Assembly (NCBI GenBank): GCA_023362775.1
Contig: JALMGJ010000015.1
Location: forward strand, 13,130,501 to 13,194,500
DNA from: Charina bottae
Lineage: Eukaryota > Chordata > Lepidosauria > Squamata > Charinaidae
Length of the DNA: 64,000 bases
Reading direction: 5' to 3'
In this document: one piece after another, positions 43,801-57,900 of the stretch
Layout: the number at the start of each line of letters is the position of its first letter
How positions within the stretch are numbered: position 1 is the stretch's first letter
Made by a program: the position numbers and the translations under genes
The notes under the pieces: model-generated
Databases searched by the model: none
Seen by the model: the letters and a program-made list of their open reading frames with translations, nothing else
What the model was told of the DNA's origin: nothing

Positions 43801-44286
43801 CTGCAGAGTGAGCCGAAGGGCTGCGGGCTGCCCTCTGAAATGCCGAAGATGGGTTAGGCTAGGACCGTCGAGCATCGGAAATAATTGCGGTCGTTTCCTT
43901 TCTGGCAGCCCGGAGCTGATCGTGAGAAGCTAAACCCGCTTAGATTCGGAAGGGAGAGTGCCAGGCTAAACTGGGAAAACAAACCCAGATCAGAAGAGGG
44001 AAGTGGCAAACCCCTTCTGCATTTGGGGCACGGTGGTATGCATGTAATCCCTCGGAGCCCAACTCTGCTTGGGGGCATCTTCCTGTCTTAAGTTGAGTAA
44101 GTCTAACGTTCCTCCACTTCAGCCATTACTACTTAGTATGAGTTGGGTGGGAGAAGGCACAGGGGTACAATATGGAAGTTAGATGTAAATGCACATCATT
44201 AACTCCCAGTAGATTGGTTTTAACATTTAAGAAAAGCTTCTGGAAGCAATTGTAGTTGCAGACATGGCAGGGATGAAACTTTTCTA

Positions 44287-44498
44287 CAGGTAGTCCTCGT
44301 TTAGCGACCACAATTGGGACCAGCAACTTGGTTGCTAAACGAAGCAGTCACTAAGTGAAACCATGACTGTGCTTATGATCTTACTTCAGCGTTCCTTTGC
44401 TTTACAGACCTGCGAAGGTCATAAATGCGAGGATTGGTCGTAAAGTTACTTTTTCATCACCGTTGTAACTGAACGGTTGCTAAACGAGGACTACCTGC
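44287..44498. mobile_element. MITE of the 'caggtagtcc' family, short copy
   Basis: Ends caggtagtcctcgtttagcg and ctaaacgaggactacctg are inverted repeats; only 212 bp long, against about 380-390 bp for the copies at 30.6 and 55.6 kb, so internally deleted. Confidence 0.8.
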
Positions 44499-45079
44499 AC
44501 TGTTACTTTCCTTCAAAACACTGATTCTACAGTGTCTTCCCCACCCCAATCCTGGTGCCCAGTTACAAACTGTATTTTAGGTTTGGAACCTGAGATAACA
44601 CAAAAGTATTGAAGACTTGTGCTTCCCATCCTCATGTTTTTACAGAGGCATGTCCCATGAAGTTCCCTGAGATTTGCTGCTAGGTAAATATGCATGAGAA
44701 GATCGCTGTAATGCTTTATAATGGAGAAGAGATTGATAGCAAGGAAGTACTTCCTCTTTCCCAACTTTCTTATCTGATGTCCCTTTTTCCCTCCTTCCTG
44801 CATGAATGTTCTGCTACCTAGGACATTCTTCCTCTTTTTCCAGTTTTAACAAGGCTTTAAATATTTGACACTCTGCTGGTTGAAATCAAAAGGACAACAT
44901 TGTTCCTGGTGATTTCCCCTGGTCAGATTTTATTTATTTATTTATTTGTCATATGTACTTAATCAATCAGAACTTTATGGATCGTGCTCTTAATGTCAGT
45001 CTTCCCCAACTGGATTTGATGATGGCTATGGAAGGTAATCCAAACATCTGCAGAGCATCTGGTCAGGGAAGGTGGCTTT

Positions 45080-45440
45080 CAAGTGTTTAGCTATCTTTGC
45101 TTTACTTACTTACTTACTTACTTACAGAACATACATGGCTACTCTCTCATATAATGATCCTAGGCAGCTCACAACAACCAATAAAAACAGAGGTAAAAGC
45201 AAAAGCACCCTTCCCACCAGGCGCCAGACCTTCAGACAGCCTCCCAGCTCAATCCCAAGCTTGAGGGAAGAGCCAGGTCTTCATGGCCTTCTGGAAGGCT
45301 AAAAGGGTCGGGATCTCCCAGGTGGGAGGCGATTCCAAAGGGCTGGGGTGGCTCCCGAGAAGGCGCGTTTCCAAGGTCCCACCTTGCTAAAACAAGGCTA
45401 TTCTGGAATGTGACTACCCGGACACAGTATGGATCCACTG
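45080..45440. repeat. Dispersed non-LTR-like repeat with TTAC microsatellite
   Basis: A short TTAC run (about 45098-45126) leads into 'agagccaggtcttcatggcc' and 'aggcgattccaaagggctgg', sharing word order with 39470-39790. Confidence 0.45.
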
Positions 45441-46534
45441 TCTTGGATTCCATACACAAAGAAAGGTGGGTTCCAAAAGCATTTAACAAGGAGGGGGAAA
45501 GATTGATGCTGCCCGAAGCAGGTAAGTTTGGTGAATGTTCTAACCCAAACTTTCCTGTCCAAATCAGATCAGACAAATTAATGGACCTAGCATCAGAACA
45601 CACATATTATTACAACTCTAGAACATAGTACGGTGTAAACAAATACTCATGAGGCTTAAAATGTAGTCTGGGGGGAAAAAGGCAAATCAATAAAATACAG
45701 ATAACATAATGAACTTAAATCGACCTGGTTCCTGCATCATACAAAGCCATAATGTGCCTTTTTTTGGTTTTGGCTTAGCATGTTGGATGAACCAAGCCAC
45801 ACCATGGCTGAAGCAAACCATGGCTAATTGGCATACCCAGCCTTAACTCTGTGCTGTGTGTGTTATTTTGAGATGTTAATTCCAGGATTACTGTGTAATG
45901 ATAGATATATGTAATTGTTTATAATGATAAGTTTTAAAATATTGTGTTCACTGCTTCAAGGTATCATTCTTGATATGGGAAGCAGTATAAACATCAATTA
46001 AATAGAACATTTATTTTGGGGGTGGCATTTGTCTATAATTTCAGGTATATAACTCATAATAAAGAAGTAGCTCATATAACTTTCTTTAGAGCATAACATG
46101 AACAAGTATTCTTACAGTAGCTCAGACAGTATCATGAATTTCAGAGTAAACTAAAAGGAGAGACACAAAGATAAGATGCTGTTTCAGAAATGTTTCAGAA
46201 ATGAAGAGAAAGAATTTTCAAGTAGAGCATATTTATCACAATGTGGTGAAATTCTTCCACTGTAATCCTGTTGAAAGGAATGAGCCTGTGTAACTCTTAA
46301 TTTGTATGTTGTACTAAGCCATGATTAACCATGGTTTATTGAATCAACCACAGCAGCAGGGATTGAGCAACTTCATGGGCTGAGGACCATACTTGGCATA
46401 GAGTGGTGTGCTAAACTAATGAACTGCACTTTAAAAATTAGGGTAAATGCATATTTGTAATTGCTGTTAAAATTAATTAAAGTTAGTAAGATGCTCTTTG
46501 GTCATGTATTTAATCATTTTCTATCCCATTAAAA

Positions 46535-46875
46535 CAGAGCTTTCCAAACTTTTCATGTTGGTGACACACTTTTTAGACATGCATCATTTTGCGACACACT
46601 CTTACAGCAGGGCATCATTTCTCAACACATTCTTACAGCAGGGCACAAGGCAGACACTAGGACCTGTGCAGAATCACAGCAGGTTTGGAGGCAGCAAGGC
46701 ACAAGGCAGGCACTAGGACCTGCACGGAATCCTGGCAGGGCAGGTTTGGAGGCAGCAAGACACAAGGCAGGCACTAGAACCTGCGTGGAAGCCAGGAGGC
46801 AGCAGCAGCCACGACACACCCAGACACTGCAGCTGACACACTAATGTGTCCCGACATACAGTTTGGAAAGCTCTG
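46535..46875. mobile_element. hAT-like MITE ('cagagctttccaaact' family), copy 3
   Basis: Ends cagagctttccaaact and gtttggaaagctctg. Perfect 8-bp duplication cattaaaa at 46527-46534 and 46876-46883. Interior has two near-identical segments ('aggcactaggacctgc'). Confidence 0.9.
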
Positions 46876-47432
46876 CATTAAAAACTGTGTTAATAGCTCA
46901 ATGTAGGCCATGCCAAAAGCATTCAGAGCAGCCTCAGATTGTGCACCTCTGGACTAAAACATATACGTTGCTTTACTAACTAGACAAGTGTTCCCACACA
47001 TATATTTCAGAATTGGCTGCTGAAATGGTGTTTCTCATTAACCGATCCAGTGATAAAGTGTTTTATGACAGGTTACTCTTCACTAAGAGATAATAACATA
47101 GGAGGAACTAAATTCACATTACTGATCCTGTTCAAGGACAATATTATGTGTGTGCTGTGGAGACTAATTTGTCCTTGAATGGAGCAGTGATGAGAATTTA
47201 GTCCATAAAGTATGTGTGCATGTGTATACACACACAACCTTTGCAAGGTTCGGGCAACTAGCACCTTTGTTTTTAGGAGATGCTTCAAGTCAAAGAAAGT
47301 TCACAGATGTCCTGAAAGATGTAACACCCATTCAGAAGGTCCAAAAGACTGAACATACAGTCTACATTCGCATATTGCATGTAATCCATACTTTGATGAA
47401 GATGCAATTGGCTTGGTGTACGTGTAATGCTA

Positions 47433-47777
47433 TGTAAGGGGCATGGTGGCTCAGCGGGTAAGACGCCAGGCTTGTCGATTGGAAGATCGCAAGTTCGGAG
47501 GTTTGAGACCCAAGTGCCGTGTGGAGTGAGCTCCCGCACTCGCCCCAGCTCTTGCCAACCTAGCAATTTGAAAGCATGCAAATCCAAGTAGATTAATAGG
47601 TACCACTTTGGTGGGTAGGTAACAGCGTTCCGTGTGCGTCATGCTGGCCACATGACCGTGGAAGCGTCTTCGGACAACGCTGGCTCTTCAGCTAACAAAC
47701 GGAGATGAGCACCACCCCTAGAGTCGGACACGACTGCACAAATGTGCGAGGGGAACCTTTACCTTTACCTTTTTACA
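47433..47777 (+). mobile_element. tRNA-derived squamate SINE, NAE1-CA7 spacer
   Basis: Head 'ggtggctcagcgggtaagac', body and 'cacgactgcacaaatgtgcg' end as in the other copies. Target duplication tgtaatgcta at 47423-47432 and 47778-47787. Confidence 0.85.
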
Positions 47778-48423
47778 TGTAATGCTAACCCATGAAGTCT
47801 ATTTATTGTACAACATAAATTTCACTATTATGGCTGGCTTACACTACTCATTAAAGCAAAAGCAAAACAATCCCACGGTTGGTTTAGCCTGCTCTGTTAA
47901 CTCAGCCAGCAGTCTTCTGACACTTAAAACAGCAGCTTTTATTATGCCATAATCCCATGTGAATTTATAAAATGGGCCATGGTTCAGAAAGGTTCATACT
48001 ATAATAAATGTGTTAATCTTTCAAATGGTGCAAAATATTGGCTTGGGTTATAGCAAATTCAAAAATGTGTTTCCCGTGCTAATTAATATGCACTATCTAC
48101 TAACCCTTCATTCCATAAGGACAAATAAATTAGAATTCCCCATTCTAATCCCAATGTGTTTTGAATCCCAAATGTGTTTTGAGCAATGGCAAAGTCCTTG
48201 CTTCTGCTCTCAAACTGGCTTTAAATTCAGCAGAACAATTAATCACCTTAGGATAATCAGCCCATCCGTAAGACTACTTCAGAGCTAAGATGTACCAATC
48301 AGACGCACCAAAGTCTCTCTCATGTCCCATGCTGCCCTTGCTGATGGGCCTCTTACAGACAACCTGAAGAATGACGTATGTAATCTCTACATGAAAGAAA
48401 AATGCAGTGGTTTCTCTTTTCCT

Positions 48424-48426
<3 letters not shown>

Positions 48427-48455
<29 letters not shown>
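48427..48455. repeat. (CA)n microsatellite upstream of CA7
   Basis: About 14 CA units, some 160 bases upstream of the CA7 start codon. Confidence 0.9.
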
Positions 48456-48457
<2 letters not shown>

Positions 48458-48538
48458 AATTCTAGTTGTGCAAAGTGGATTTAGGATAAAAAATTGCTGC
48501 TGTCTCTTTAAGAGCCTAACACTGTCCTGCAAGTGAGC

Positions 48539-48552
48539 TATTATAAGGGCAG
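48539..48552 (+). promoter_or_regulatory. CA7: Possible TATA-like element of CA7
   Basis: ttataaggg lies about 70 bases upstream of the CA7 ATG, in a region without a CpG island. Spacing would allow a leader of about 40 bases. Sequence match only. Confidence 0.35.
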
Positions 48553-48613
48553 GTAAGATGAAGCTCTTGGATTAAATGATCTGGCAGCCAGGCAGAAGGA
48601 AGCAATCTACATC

Positions 48614-48653
48614 ATGACAGGCCATAACTGCTGGGGATACGGGCAGAAAGATG
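48614..48653 (+). CDS. CA7: CA7 coding exon 1
   Basis: 40 bp, [13 protein letters not shown] plus one base; donor GTAGGT. The N-terminal WGYG is a family signature. Confidence 0.95.
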
Positions 48654-48824
48654 GTAGGTGACGTGCACAACCCCTTCCCTTCTGTTTTCTATGCGTCCCG
48701 TCTTCCTTCTACTCAATATAGTGGTATTATACTGCTTGGGTTCATGCCTAGGTCCCGCCACCATCAGGCAATATGCAAACAGGCAATTAAAGGGTTAGCT
48801 TTTAAGCAGCTTTTACATTATTGC

Positions 48825-48871
<47 letters not shown>

Positions 48872-48939
48872 ATATATACTATATACATATACATATACAT
48901 ATACACACACATATACATATACATATACACACATATATA

Positions 48940-48992
<53 letters not shown>

Positions 48993-51900
48993 ATGTATGT
49001 ATCTATCTGTGGGACACTCCTGCTTGTTTGGTTCTTTTATTAGGAAAAAAAAGTTCCTAGGCTGTAGTCCCACTGCGTTTTGTTGCTGAACTGGGGTCCT
49101 TTCTGCTGGCCTTTCCAAACAACCCATTAAAAAGATGCTTGCAAGAAGTGCTGATCCAAGATCATTCTGTATGCAAAGTAAGCCAGGGAAGAGAAGCAGG
49201 TAGAACATGGGTGCTCCAACACTGATCAGGGAATAGGTCACCTTTTAAAAATAAGGACTTGGAAACAAATGGTCCCCAAAGCAGTTTGGCACAGAAGAGG
49301 TGGATAAGTGGGCTGGCTCTACCCCTAGTCGTAAGGAGGCAGCTGCTTCAGGTGGGAGATGGCAGGAAGGTGATGGAGGAGTAACCATATCTGATGCCTT
49401 CAGGGGCAATTGAGGATGCTGACCCATCATCCAGGGTTGAAGAAAGATTTCAGTCAGTCCCGTTGAGTTCTGTATGCAGACTTGTTCTTTGCGGCTTATC
49501 TCAGGCAGCAAAATGTCACAACGGCCAGTTGCGTGAGGGTGGGAGAAGATCGTCTGCCTCGTTTAATTTCCTTTTCAGGGCTATGCAAGCACATCTGCTA
49601 TCAAGCCACGTTCAAAAGCTGACAACTTTCCTAAGGAAGCGGCTGAGCATCTCAGAGCATTCCATGCAGATTGTCCCCAAACAAGGCTCTTAGGTGACAA
49701 GGCCTTTTGCTTGGGATCTTGGAAAGGCCCTTCAGCCAGAGCAAGGCATGAATAACATGTCCACACATACCCGTGCACAAAACCTAGATTATCTGTAAGC
49801 CTGCAATCATAAATTTGTTCACAGTAGATCTAAGTTAGCCTTTGAATATCACTGTCTGGGTGGACCTTCATCCAGGACCTCTTCTTCCTCTTATCAAGAT
49901 GGAAGTCTCAGGCAGAAGCCCCTGGACCCCAGAAAGAAGGCAGATCAGAGCCCTCCTGGTTTGTTTGGGGAGGCTGAAACCCATCCCTAACCAGGCAAAA
50001 AAGACAATGGTTCTAGTAAACCTAATGGTTGTTTTATTTATTTATTTTATTTATTTATTTATTTTCTATCCTGCCTTTATTATTTTTATAAATAACTCAG
50101 GGCGGCGAAAATACCTAATACTCCTTCCTCCTCCTATTTTTCCCACAACAACCCTGTGAGGTGAGTTGGGCTGAAAGAGAGTGACTGGCCGGCTTTCATG
50201 CCTAAGGCGGGACTAGAACTCTCAGTCTCCTGGTTTGCCGTTGGCTCCTTCCTAGGGCTAAGAAAGAGTGATTGGCCCAAGGTCACCCAGCCGGCTTTCA
50301 TGCCTAAGGCGGGACTAGAACTCTCAGTCTCCTGGTTTGCCATTGGCTCCTTCCTAGGGCTGAGAGACAGGGACTGGCCCAAGGTCACCCAGCCGGCTTT
50401 CATGCCTAAGTCGGGACCAGAACTCACAGTCTCCTGGTTTCTAGCCCATTGCCTTAACCACTAGACCAAACTGGCTCTCTAGTTTATAAGTGAGCATTTT
50501 GCCTTGATGGATTGCATGTTGTTAGATTTGTTTCTCTGTTTAAAAATCACGATCAATTTTATCAGATGTAATCACTAACAACTTTATTGCTTGCTCTCTG
50601 AACAAGCAGAAGTCAGATTGTGCCTGAAAAGTAGGTGCTGTTCATCATGATCTGACTTTTAAACAATGCTGATCTCCCTCCACAAATCTTTCCTATCTCC
50701 TGCCCCAAATCCAAAACTTTTAACAGGAAATGCCAGGATTTGCGCCTGTGACCTTTTGCATGCTAACCATCCTCCTCCTGAATGTGCATTCTTTCGCTAA
50801 AGTGACCTCCTCAGCAAAAGAGCTTTCTGCTAATGTGTCAACTTTAAATTAATAGGACTCCAAAACTGTAGGGGAGGAAGAAACAATTTCTACGATTTTG
50901 AAAGACACGCTTAAAATAACTCTTTCTTTCTCCCCAAAGGACCTTCTCTCTGGCACGAGTCCTATCCCATTGCCCAAGGCAGCCATCAGTCTCCGATTGA
51001 TATCATCCCCACGCAAGCTATCTATGACCCCAGTTTGAAGCCTCTCAATATTTCCTATGAATCAGGTTCATCTCTTGACGTTTCCAACAATGGGCATTCA
51101 GTCATGGTGGACTTCAAGGATGTTGATGATAAAACAGGTGAGCAGAGCTTATTGATTTTAGTACCTCTAACTCCCTCTAGCTCGCTACACAAGATATAAT
51201 CTATGACAACCATAAGATGCAAAATGAACCAAAGAAACATAGAGTTACGTTCCAGTCAATGGCTACATTCTGTGCATTAGTTCCTTCTGAATGGCCCTAA
51301 AGATGGAATGGATTTCTGAATGATCCTTGGGAGGCGCTCAGTGACTGCTCCTTAAGCAAAAAGGTGATTTTTCTAGCTGCACAAAATCAGATGCAGCTCC
51401 TGTGGGTGCATTACATTTCATTTCTAGATGGAGTCTCAAGGGCACCACAAGAGCAGGATTTGAGGGCAGGGGTCCAGAGTCTTGCTCAACACAGAGTAGG
51501 ACGGGTCTTAAACGCAGTATATATCAATCAATCAATCACAGTTTATTGATTAGCCCTTAAAGGTAAAGGTTCCCCCCGCACATTTGTGCAGCCGTGTCCG
51601 ACTCTAGGGGCCGGTGCTCATCTCCGTTTCTTAGCCGAAGAGCCAGCGTTGTCCGAAGACGCTTCCACGGTCATGTGGCCGGCATGACACACACGGAACG
51701 CTGTTACCTACCAACCGAAGTGGTACCTATTAATCTACTTGCATTTGCATGCTTTCGAATTGCTAGGTTGGCAAGAGCTGGGGCGAGTGCGGGAGCTCAC
51801 TCCGCACGCAGGGCTAGGGATTCGAACCTCCGAACTTGCGATCTTCCGATCGACAAGCCTGGCGTCTTACCCACTGAGCCACCAAGGCCATATCAAAGTA

Positions 51901-54900
51901 GATAACTTTTGCTGATTGTGTTTGTGAATGTTCAGGAAGTATTTACTTTCCAATCATATTGATTTATTCGTTCAATTTGTATAGCTGCCCATCTCGCATA
52001 TGCTTTTCTAGGTGGTTCACACAGTTAACCCCTCCCCAATACAAATAAATAATCAAACAATAAAACACAAAAAGCCATTAAAACACATTAAAAATTAAAA
52101 CCATTAAAAGCCTAAAAAACTTAATAATGCCATGGTGAAAAATCCTCCTGTGTGTTATTCTCCCAGTTCTTGTTAAATCCAATAAAGGAGAATTCACAGG
52201 GGTGTCCACAGGGAAGGTGTCAAAAAAGTCAACGTTTGGCCAGAACTACTGTATGTGGCGCACATAAGAAAGGGATGGGGCTTTGGATGCATGGTTGTGA
52301 CTACCATCTTGACTTTTTGGACTCCCCTCCCCATGGACACCCCTGCTTCCCCAAATTTCCTTCCAAGGAGAAGGTAATTTTTGTGAAGTTCTCATGGCTG
52401 GAGTTTAACCCCCTTGTTCAAGTGAGGAAATGGCCCAGTAAAGTGTGGGAATGCCACCTGTTGCCTTGTACAATCATCTCTCCAGTGGACTGCTACCATC
52501 CCGTTGGATTCCCCCCGTTTCAATACATCCCAAATAAAATAAGATGAGGGAAGTCCTCCCGTATTTCTTTTCTTCAGATTGGGAGGTGGGGCCAGCCAAA
52601 GAGGCTTTAGAATGATGGGAAAATGAATCACGGCAAATGATAGCAGAGTTGCACCCTCCACTACCTCCAGTAGCCTCAAAAACATGCCAAGATCAATTGG
52701 AAAGACATTCTCAAGCGTCCTGAGAATGAGCTAATACATCAAAAACCTCTTCTGCAAGGAAGTAATTGCAGAACTCAGTACAGCATTAGGCCTTAGTGCC
52801 CCTGAAGGGACCGAAATGAATGGCTTCACACGGATTTCAACAAGTATGTTCCAGCCCCGGCAGTTAAATAATTTTGGACTTTGGAATCGGGCATCTTGCA
52901 GTGAGGGCTTCTGTAGATGATCCTGGGTGTTACTCCATTTGCTTCCAAATATGGTAAGAAAGGGTTGCAGTGTTTATGGCTTGTGATGTGAAACTAGACG
53001 ATTGTTACATACTCAACAAACCCTGGTTAAGCAAACTGGCTTAATGTGATATGTGAGCCAATCAAGGAGTTTTGGAGCTTAGGGCTGAGAGGAAAGGACT
53101 TTACCTCATGGGTCTCTCTGGGGTTTTGGAGGCAAAACCTGCCATTTTGAAGGAGGACTATTTTTGCCTGCACTTGTACTCTGCTGTGTGTTGTAAATAA
53201 AACTGTAGATGTAGAGAGTGTCCAGTCTTCCCTTACAGACAGGAAACAAAACTCTTATTGTAATCCCTTCAATTTCTCATTTTTGTTTTGTTTTGTGCCT
53301 TCAAGTCAGTTTTTGACTCCTGGTGACTGCCTGGACTGGTCCCTGCAGTTTTCTTGGCAAGGTTTTTCAGAAGTGGTTTGCCATTGCCTCCTTCCTAGGG
53401 CTGAGAGAGAGGGACTGGCCCAAGGTCACCCAGCTGGCTTCGTGCCTAAGGAGGGACTAGAACTCACAGTCTCCTGGTTTGCCATTGCCTCCTTCCTAGG
53501 GCTGAGAGAGAGGGACTGGCCCAAGGTCACACAGCTGGCTTCGTGCCTAAGGAGGGACTAGAACTCACAGTCTCCCGGTTTCTAGCCTGGTGCCTTAACC
53601 ACTACACCAACTGCCCTTTTATCCTCTGCCTTTGGACAGTGAAGGTGGGAAGAAAGGAATGTATGATTGTTGCCATTCTGATGGAACTTCTTTCAATTTC
53701 TGTTTTCCTTTTGGGTTCCAGCTGTCAGTGGAGGCCCCTTGGAAAATCCTTATAGGCTGAAACAATTCCATTTTCATTGGGGGACAAGCCAGAATTCTGG
53801 ATCTGAACATACCATTAATGGGAAATCTTTTCCTTGCGAGGTGAGTCATTTTATAAACATTGACAGAGCAAAGCTGTGCACAAAAGAAAGCATAGAGGAG
53901 ATGGAGCATCTATGGACATCCCACATGTAGCCAGAAATTGCTGAACGATCTCCAGATTTTCAGAAGCAAAGCTTTATGCCCAGTGTGGATGTATGATAAC
54001 CTAAAAATAACGTTCTGTATAAAAATAAACCTATAGGCTTGTTTTTTGATCATATGTTGTTCTATCAGAGAACAGATTTTAGCAAGAATGTGAAAAACAG
54101 CAAATAGCTAATTAAAGAAGTTCATTTCAATTAACGAGTAAAATTTCACACCACACATTAAGTTATGCTTTGCTTCTCCGTGGTTTATTGACTAAGCGAC
54201 AGTTGGCTGGGTTCACACATGCTTATTCATAAACTATGATTTGGAAACTACAGTGGCTAGGTACACTTAATACATTAAGCCACATGCAAACAAACTCCAT
54301 TAATGATTTAATACATTGTCAGACCCCAGCCTCTCTTCCCTGAATCCTTTTTGTATCTTGTTTTCTTAGGGCTTCCTTTTCCATACAATGTTAGTATTCT
54401 GCAAATCTTGCTGCGTCCAGGAGCTGTTCCTTTATTCTTCCTCTATGTGGATCCTGCAGCTACAAAAAGGTTTATCATTTGGAGAGGGATATAGATTGGA
54501 AAGTGATCCTTGGTGAGCACTGAAAACCGGTGCCAGTCACTGATCTAAGCTCATATTTTTAGATCACCTATGTGGATCTCTAGACACTCCTCTATAGATG
54601 GGGTTTCTTTAGCATATTTGGCCTTGGCTGACTTACCTGGTAAAAATACGGCTGTCTGCCAACTTTATTGGATCTTCCTAGAAACTCAGACAACTTCCTT
54701 TTCTGAACAAAGCAATACATTCAGCTCACCTACTCGATGTGGTCAGCCACTAGAAGAACAAGATATTGTCTGTTTATGTTTGGAATAATGATGTTTGCTT
54801 GATTCTGCCCCCAAGCTCCATTTAGTTCACTGGAATGCCAAGAAATACACGACGTTTGGAGAAGCTGCAGCAGCCCCAGGTGGCTTGGCAGTGCTTGGCG

Positions 54901-57900
54901 TATTTTTAGAGGTGAGCGCCATGGTACCCGCTGTATGTGTTATATGCCTATCACCCATCAGCGCATCCCATACAGCACCTGAGGTCACACCTTTCCTATG
55001 CCATAATGTGATTTGTTTGGTTTTCTCAATATTTTTTTATTTTTATTTTATTTATTTTCTATCCTGCCTTTGTTATTTTTATAAATAACTCAAGGCGGCG
55101 AACATACCTAATACTCCTTCCTCCTCCTATTTTCCCCACAACAACAACCCTGTGAGGTGAGTTGGGCTGAGAGAGAGGGACTGGCCCAAGGTCACCCAGC
55201 CGGCTTTCATGACTAAGGTGGGACTAGAACTCTCAGTCTCCTGGTTTCTAGCCCAGCACCTTAACCACTAGACCAAAGTGGCACTAGACCAAACTATGTT
55301 AAGTAAAGCCAGCCATACTGGTTTGTAAATCCTGGTTTACGGCTTGCATTGAGTGAAAAACCATATTGCAGTTTCTTCAGCAAACCGTCATTAAGCACAC
55401 AGCTTAATACAGTCGGTGAACAGTGTCAGTGTAAGAGGACATACAACTGCAAGGCTATGAATTAGGAGGAGTCAAGTAGCACATTTCCGACTGACAAATT
55501 TTATTAAAAGGTGGAATGCAGCTCACAAAATTGTATGCCTTTTAATAAAATTTGTTACAGGTAGACCTTGCTTAACGACCACAATTGGGATCAGAATTTC
55601 AGTCGCTAAGTGATGCGGTTGTTAAACAAATCCGACCTGATTTTACAACCATTTTTGCAGCAAGCAATGCAGTCATTAAGCGAATCACACAGTTTCCCAT
55701 TGATTTTGCTTGCCGGAAGCCGGCTGGGAAGGTTGAAAATGGCGATCATGTGGCCGCGGGATGCTGAGACAGTTGTAAATATAAACTGGTTGCCAAGCGC
55801 CCAAATCATGATCATGTGACTGTGGGGATGCTGTGACGGTTGTAAGTGCGAGGACCGGATGCAAGTCGGGTTTTAGCGCCATCGTAAGTCTGAACCGTTG
55901 CTAAACGAACCATCATTAAGCGAGGACTACCTGTAGGCAGAAAAGGTGCTACCAGATTCCTCCTGATTTTTTGCCCCCATCGACTAACACGGCTCTCCTG
56001 CTGCAATGTCTGCAATGCTATGAGTTTCTCTATGTGCAGACATGAACAGGCTTTCCATCTTGAAAGTTTCAGGAGGCAATCAAGTCTGAAAGGATATTCT
56101 ATTCTTTATTTGATTGATTGAATAATTGATTTGATTTGATTGATATTCCACCATTTTTGTAGGGTACAACTCAAAGCAGGGTACATATTGCTCTCTCCTC
56201 CTATTTTCACCACAAGAGCAACTCTGGGAGTATGTTGGGCTGAGAGGGGGGGTGCCAAAAAAGTGGGCTTGTGCAAGGGGAATCTCAATGATGTTAGCTA
56301 GTGGCATTATGCAGGCCCCTAGGGAAGTCGTTCCAGGCACAAGGAAAGGAAAAAGGAAGGTGTGGTGGATCATGACTTCCCCCCTTTTATTGTAGCATTA
56401 CGGTGTTTCTAAAAAGCTGAATGGTTTCAAGGGTAGTGGGCGGAGCAGGGGAGAAGTCTACAAGCCATAGACAGAAGATCATTATTAACTTGCTCTGTAT
56501 TGTGATTGCCTTTGCTTTCAAATTCTTCCTCCTCTGGCCTTTTAAACATTTAGGTTGGGAAAGAACATGCTTCTATGAACAGACTGACTGATGCCTTCTA
56601 TATGGTCAAATTTAAAGTAAGTTTTCAAAGTAGAATACTCCTGAATTATATGGACATGAACATTAAGATTATTTCTTCTTGGGTTTTTTTTTAATGCAAA
56701 TGAGTTTTGAGTGTCTGTTATTTTCACCCTTCTTTTATGGACATTTCGAACCAGTGGTTAGATGTTACTTGGGCTTAGACGTGGAGAAAGAAGTTTTAAT
56801 ACAGAAAAGAAAGAGGTTAGGAACGCCACTGATACAGATAGAGAAATGCAACTTGTTTAAACTTCTGTGAACAATCAAGAATATACATTGGCAGGATCCA
56901 ATGCTGAGTCTGGGTTTTAAATTTTTTTTTTCCTAGCCAGGTGCTCTGTGCAGTCCAGGACATCCAAAAATAAGATGTGCATGCCAATATCATCATACAG
57001 ATGCCATGACTTAAGAATTTGTATCAGACACCAGGATGCAAGCACGTATGTTGTCATTGGCATGATAACAGCATCATGCACATCTCATCAGTTTGGCATC
57101 ATTGCAGTTTATTGCAGACACTGCTGGCTAATCTTGTCTACCAATTCTGTTTACCTTATCTATCACTGTGGAAACTTAAAAAACATCAAAGTCTTTTTTT
57201 AGCCAGCTAGTTGCTAATTGTATAAATCTATCTCATCTAATGTATTGTCGAAGGCTTTCACGGCCGGAGTTCGATGGCTGTTGTGGATCTTCCGGGCTGT
57301 GTGGCCGTGTTCTGGAAGTTGTGGTTCCTAACGTTTCGCCAGCTTCTGTGGCCAGCATCTTCAGAGGGCAGGAGCACAGACAGAAGCGAACTCTCTGTGC
57401 CCAGGTAGAGACACCTACCTGGGCACAGAGATTTCGCTTCTGTCTGTGCTCCTGCCCTCTGAAGATGCTGGCCACAGATGCTGGCGAAACCTGGGCACAG
57501 AGATTTCGCTTCTGTCTGTGCTCCTGCCCTCTGAAGATGCTGGCCACAGATGCTGGCGAAACCTGGGCACAGAGATTTCGCTTCTGTCTGTGCTCCTGCC
57601 CTCTGAAGATGCTGGCCACAGATGCTGGCGAAACCTGGGCACAGAGATTTCGCTTCTGTCTGTGCTCCTGCCCTCTGAAGATGCTGGCCACAGATGCTGG
57701 CGAAACCTGGGCACAGAGATTTCGCTTCTGTCTGTGCTCCTGCCCTCTGAAGATGCTGGCCACAGATGCTGGCGAAACCTGGGCACAGAGATTTCGCTTC
57801 TGTCTGTGCTCCTGCCCTCTGAAGATGCTGGCCAGAGATGCTGGCGAAACGTTAGGAACCACAACTTCCAGAACACGGCCACACAGCCCGGAAGACCCAC

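Larger units (their letters stand above)
43800..48480. other. Intergenic, NAE1 to CA7 (divergent genes)
   Basis: Repeat-rich spacer between the NAE1 and CA7 promoters. Holds a possible degenerate 5S-derived SINE (about 43905-44100), a MITE (44287-44498), a LINE-like repeat with a TTAC microsatellite (about 45080-45440), a hAT MITE and a SINE. The rest is unassigned and AT-rich; no exon seen. Confidence 0.5.

Noticed and set aside
43226..43875. Several open frames on both strands around NAE1 exon 1
   Set aside because: Same composition effect in a CpG island; no homology beyond the NAE1 exon.
43905..44100. Second 5S-derived SINE
   Set aside because: Words such as 'gatcgtgagaagctaa' and 'aagtggcaaaccccttctg' fit, but divergence is too high for a separate confident entry; noted only in the intergenic description.
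57410..57850. Regular repeat array that might suggest CRISPR
   Set aside because: Units are contiguous with no variable spacers, and the sequence is a vertebrate genome.
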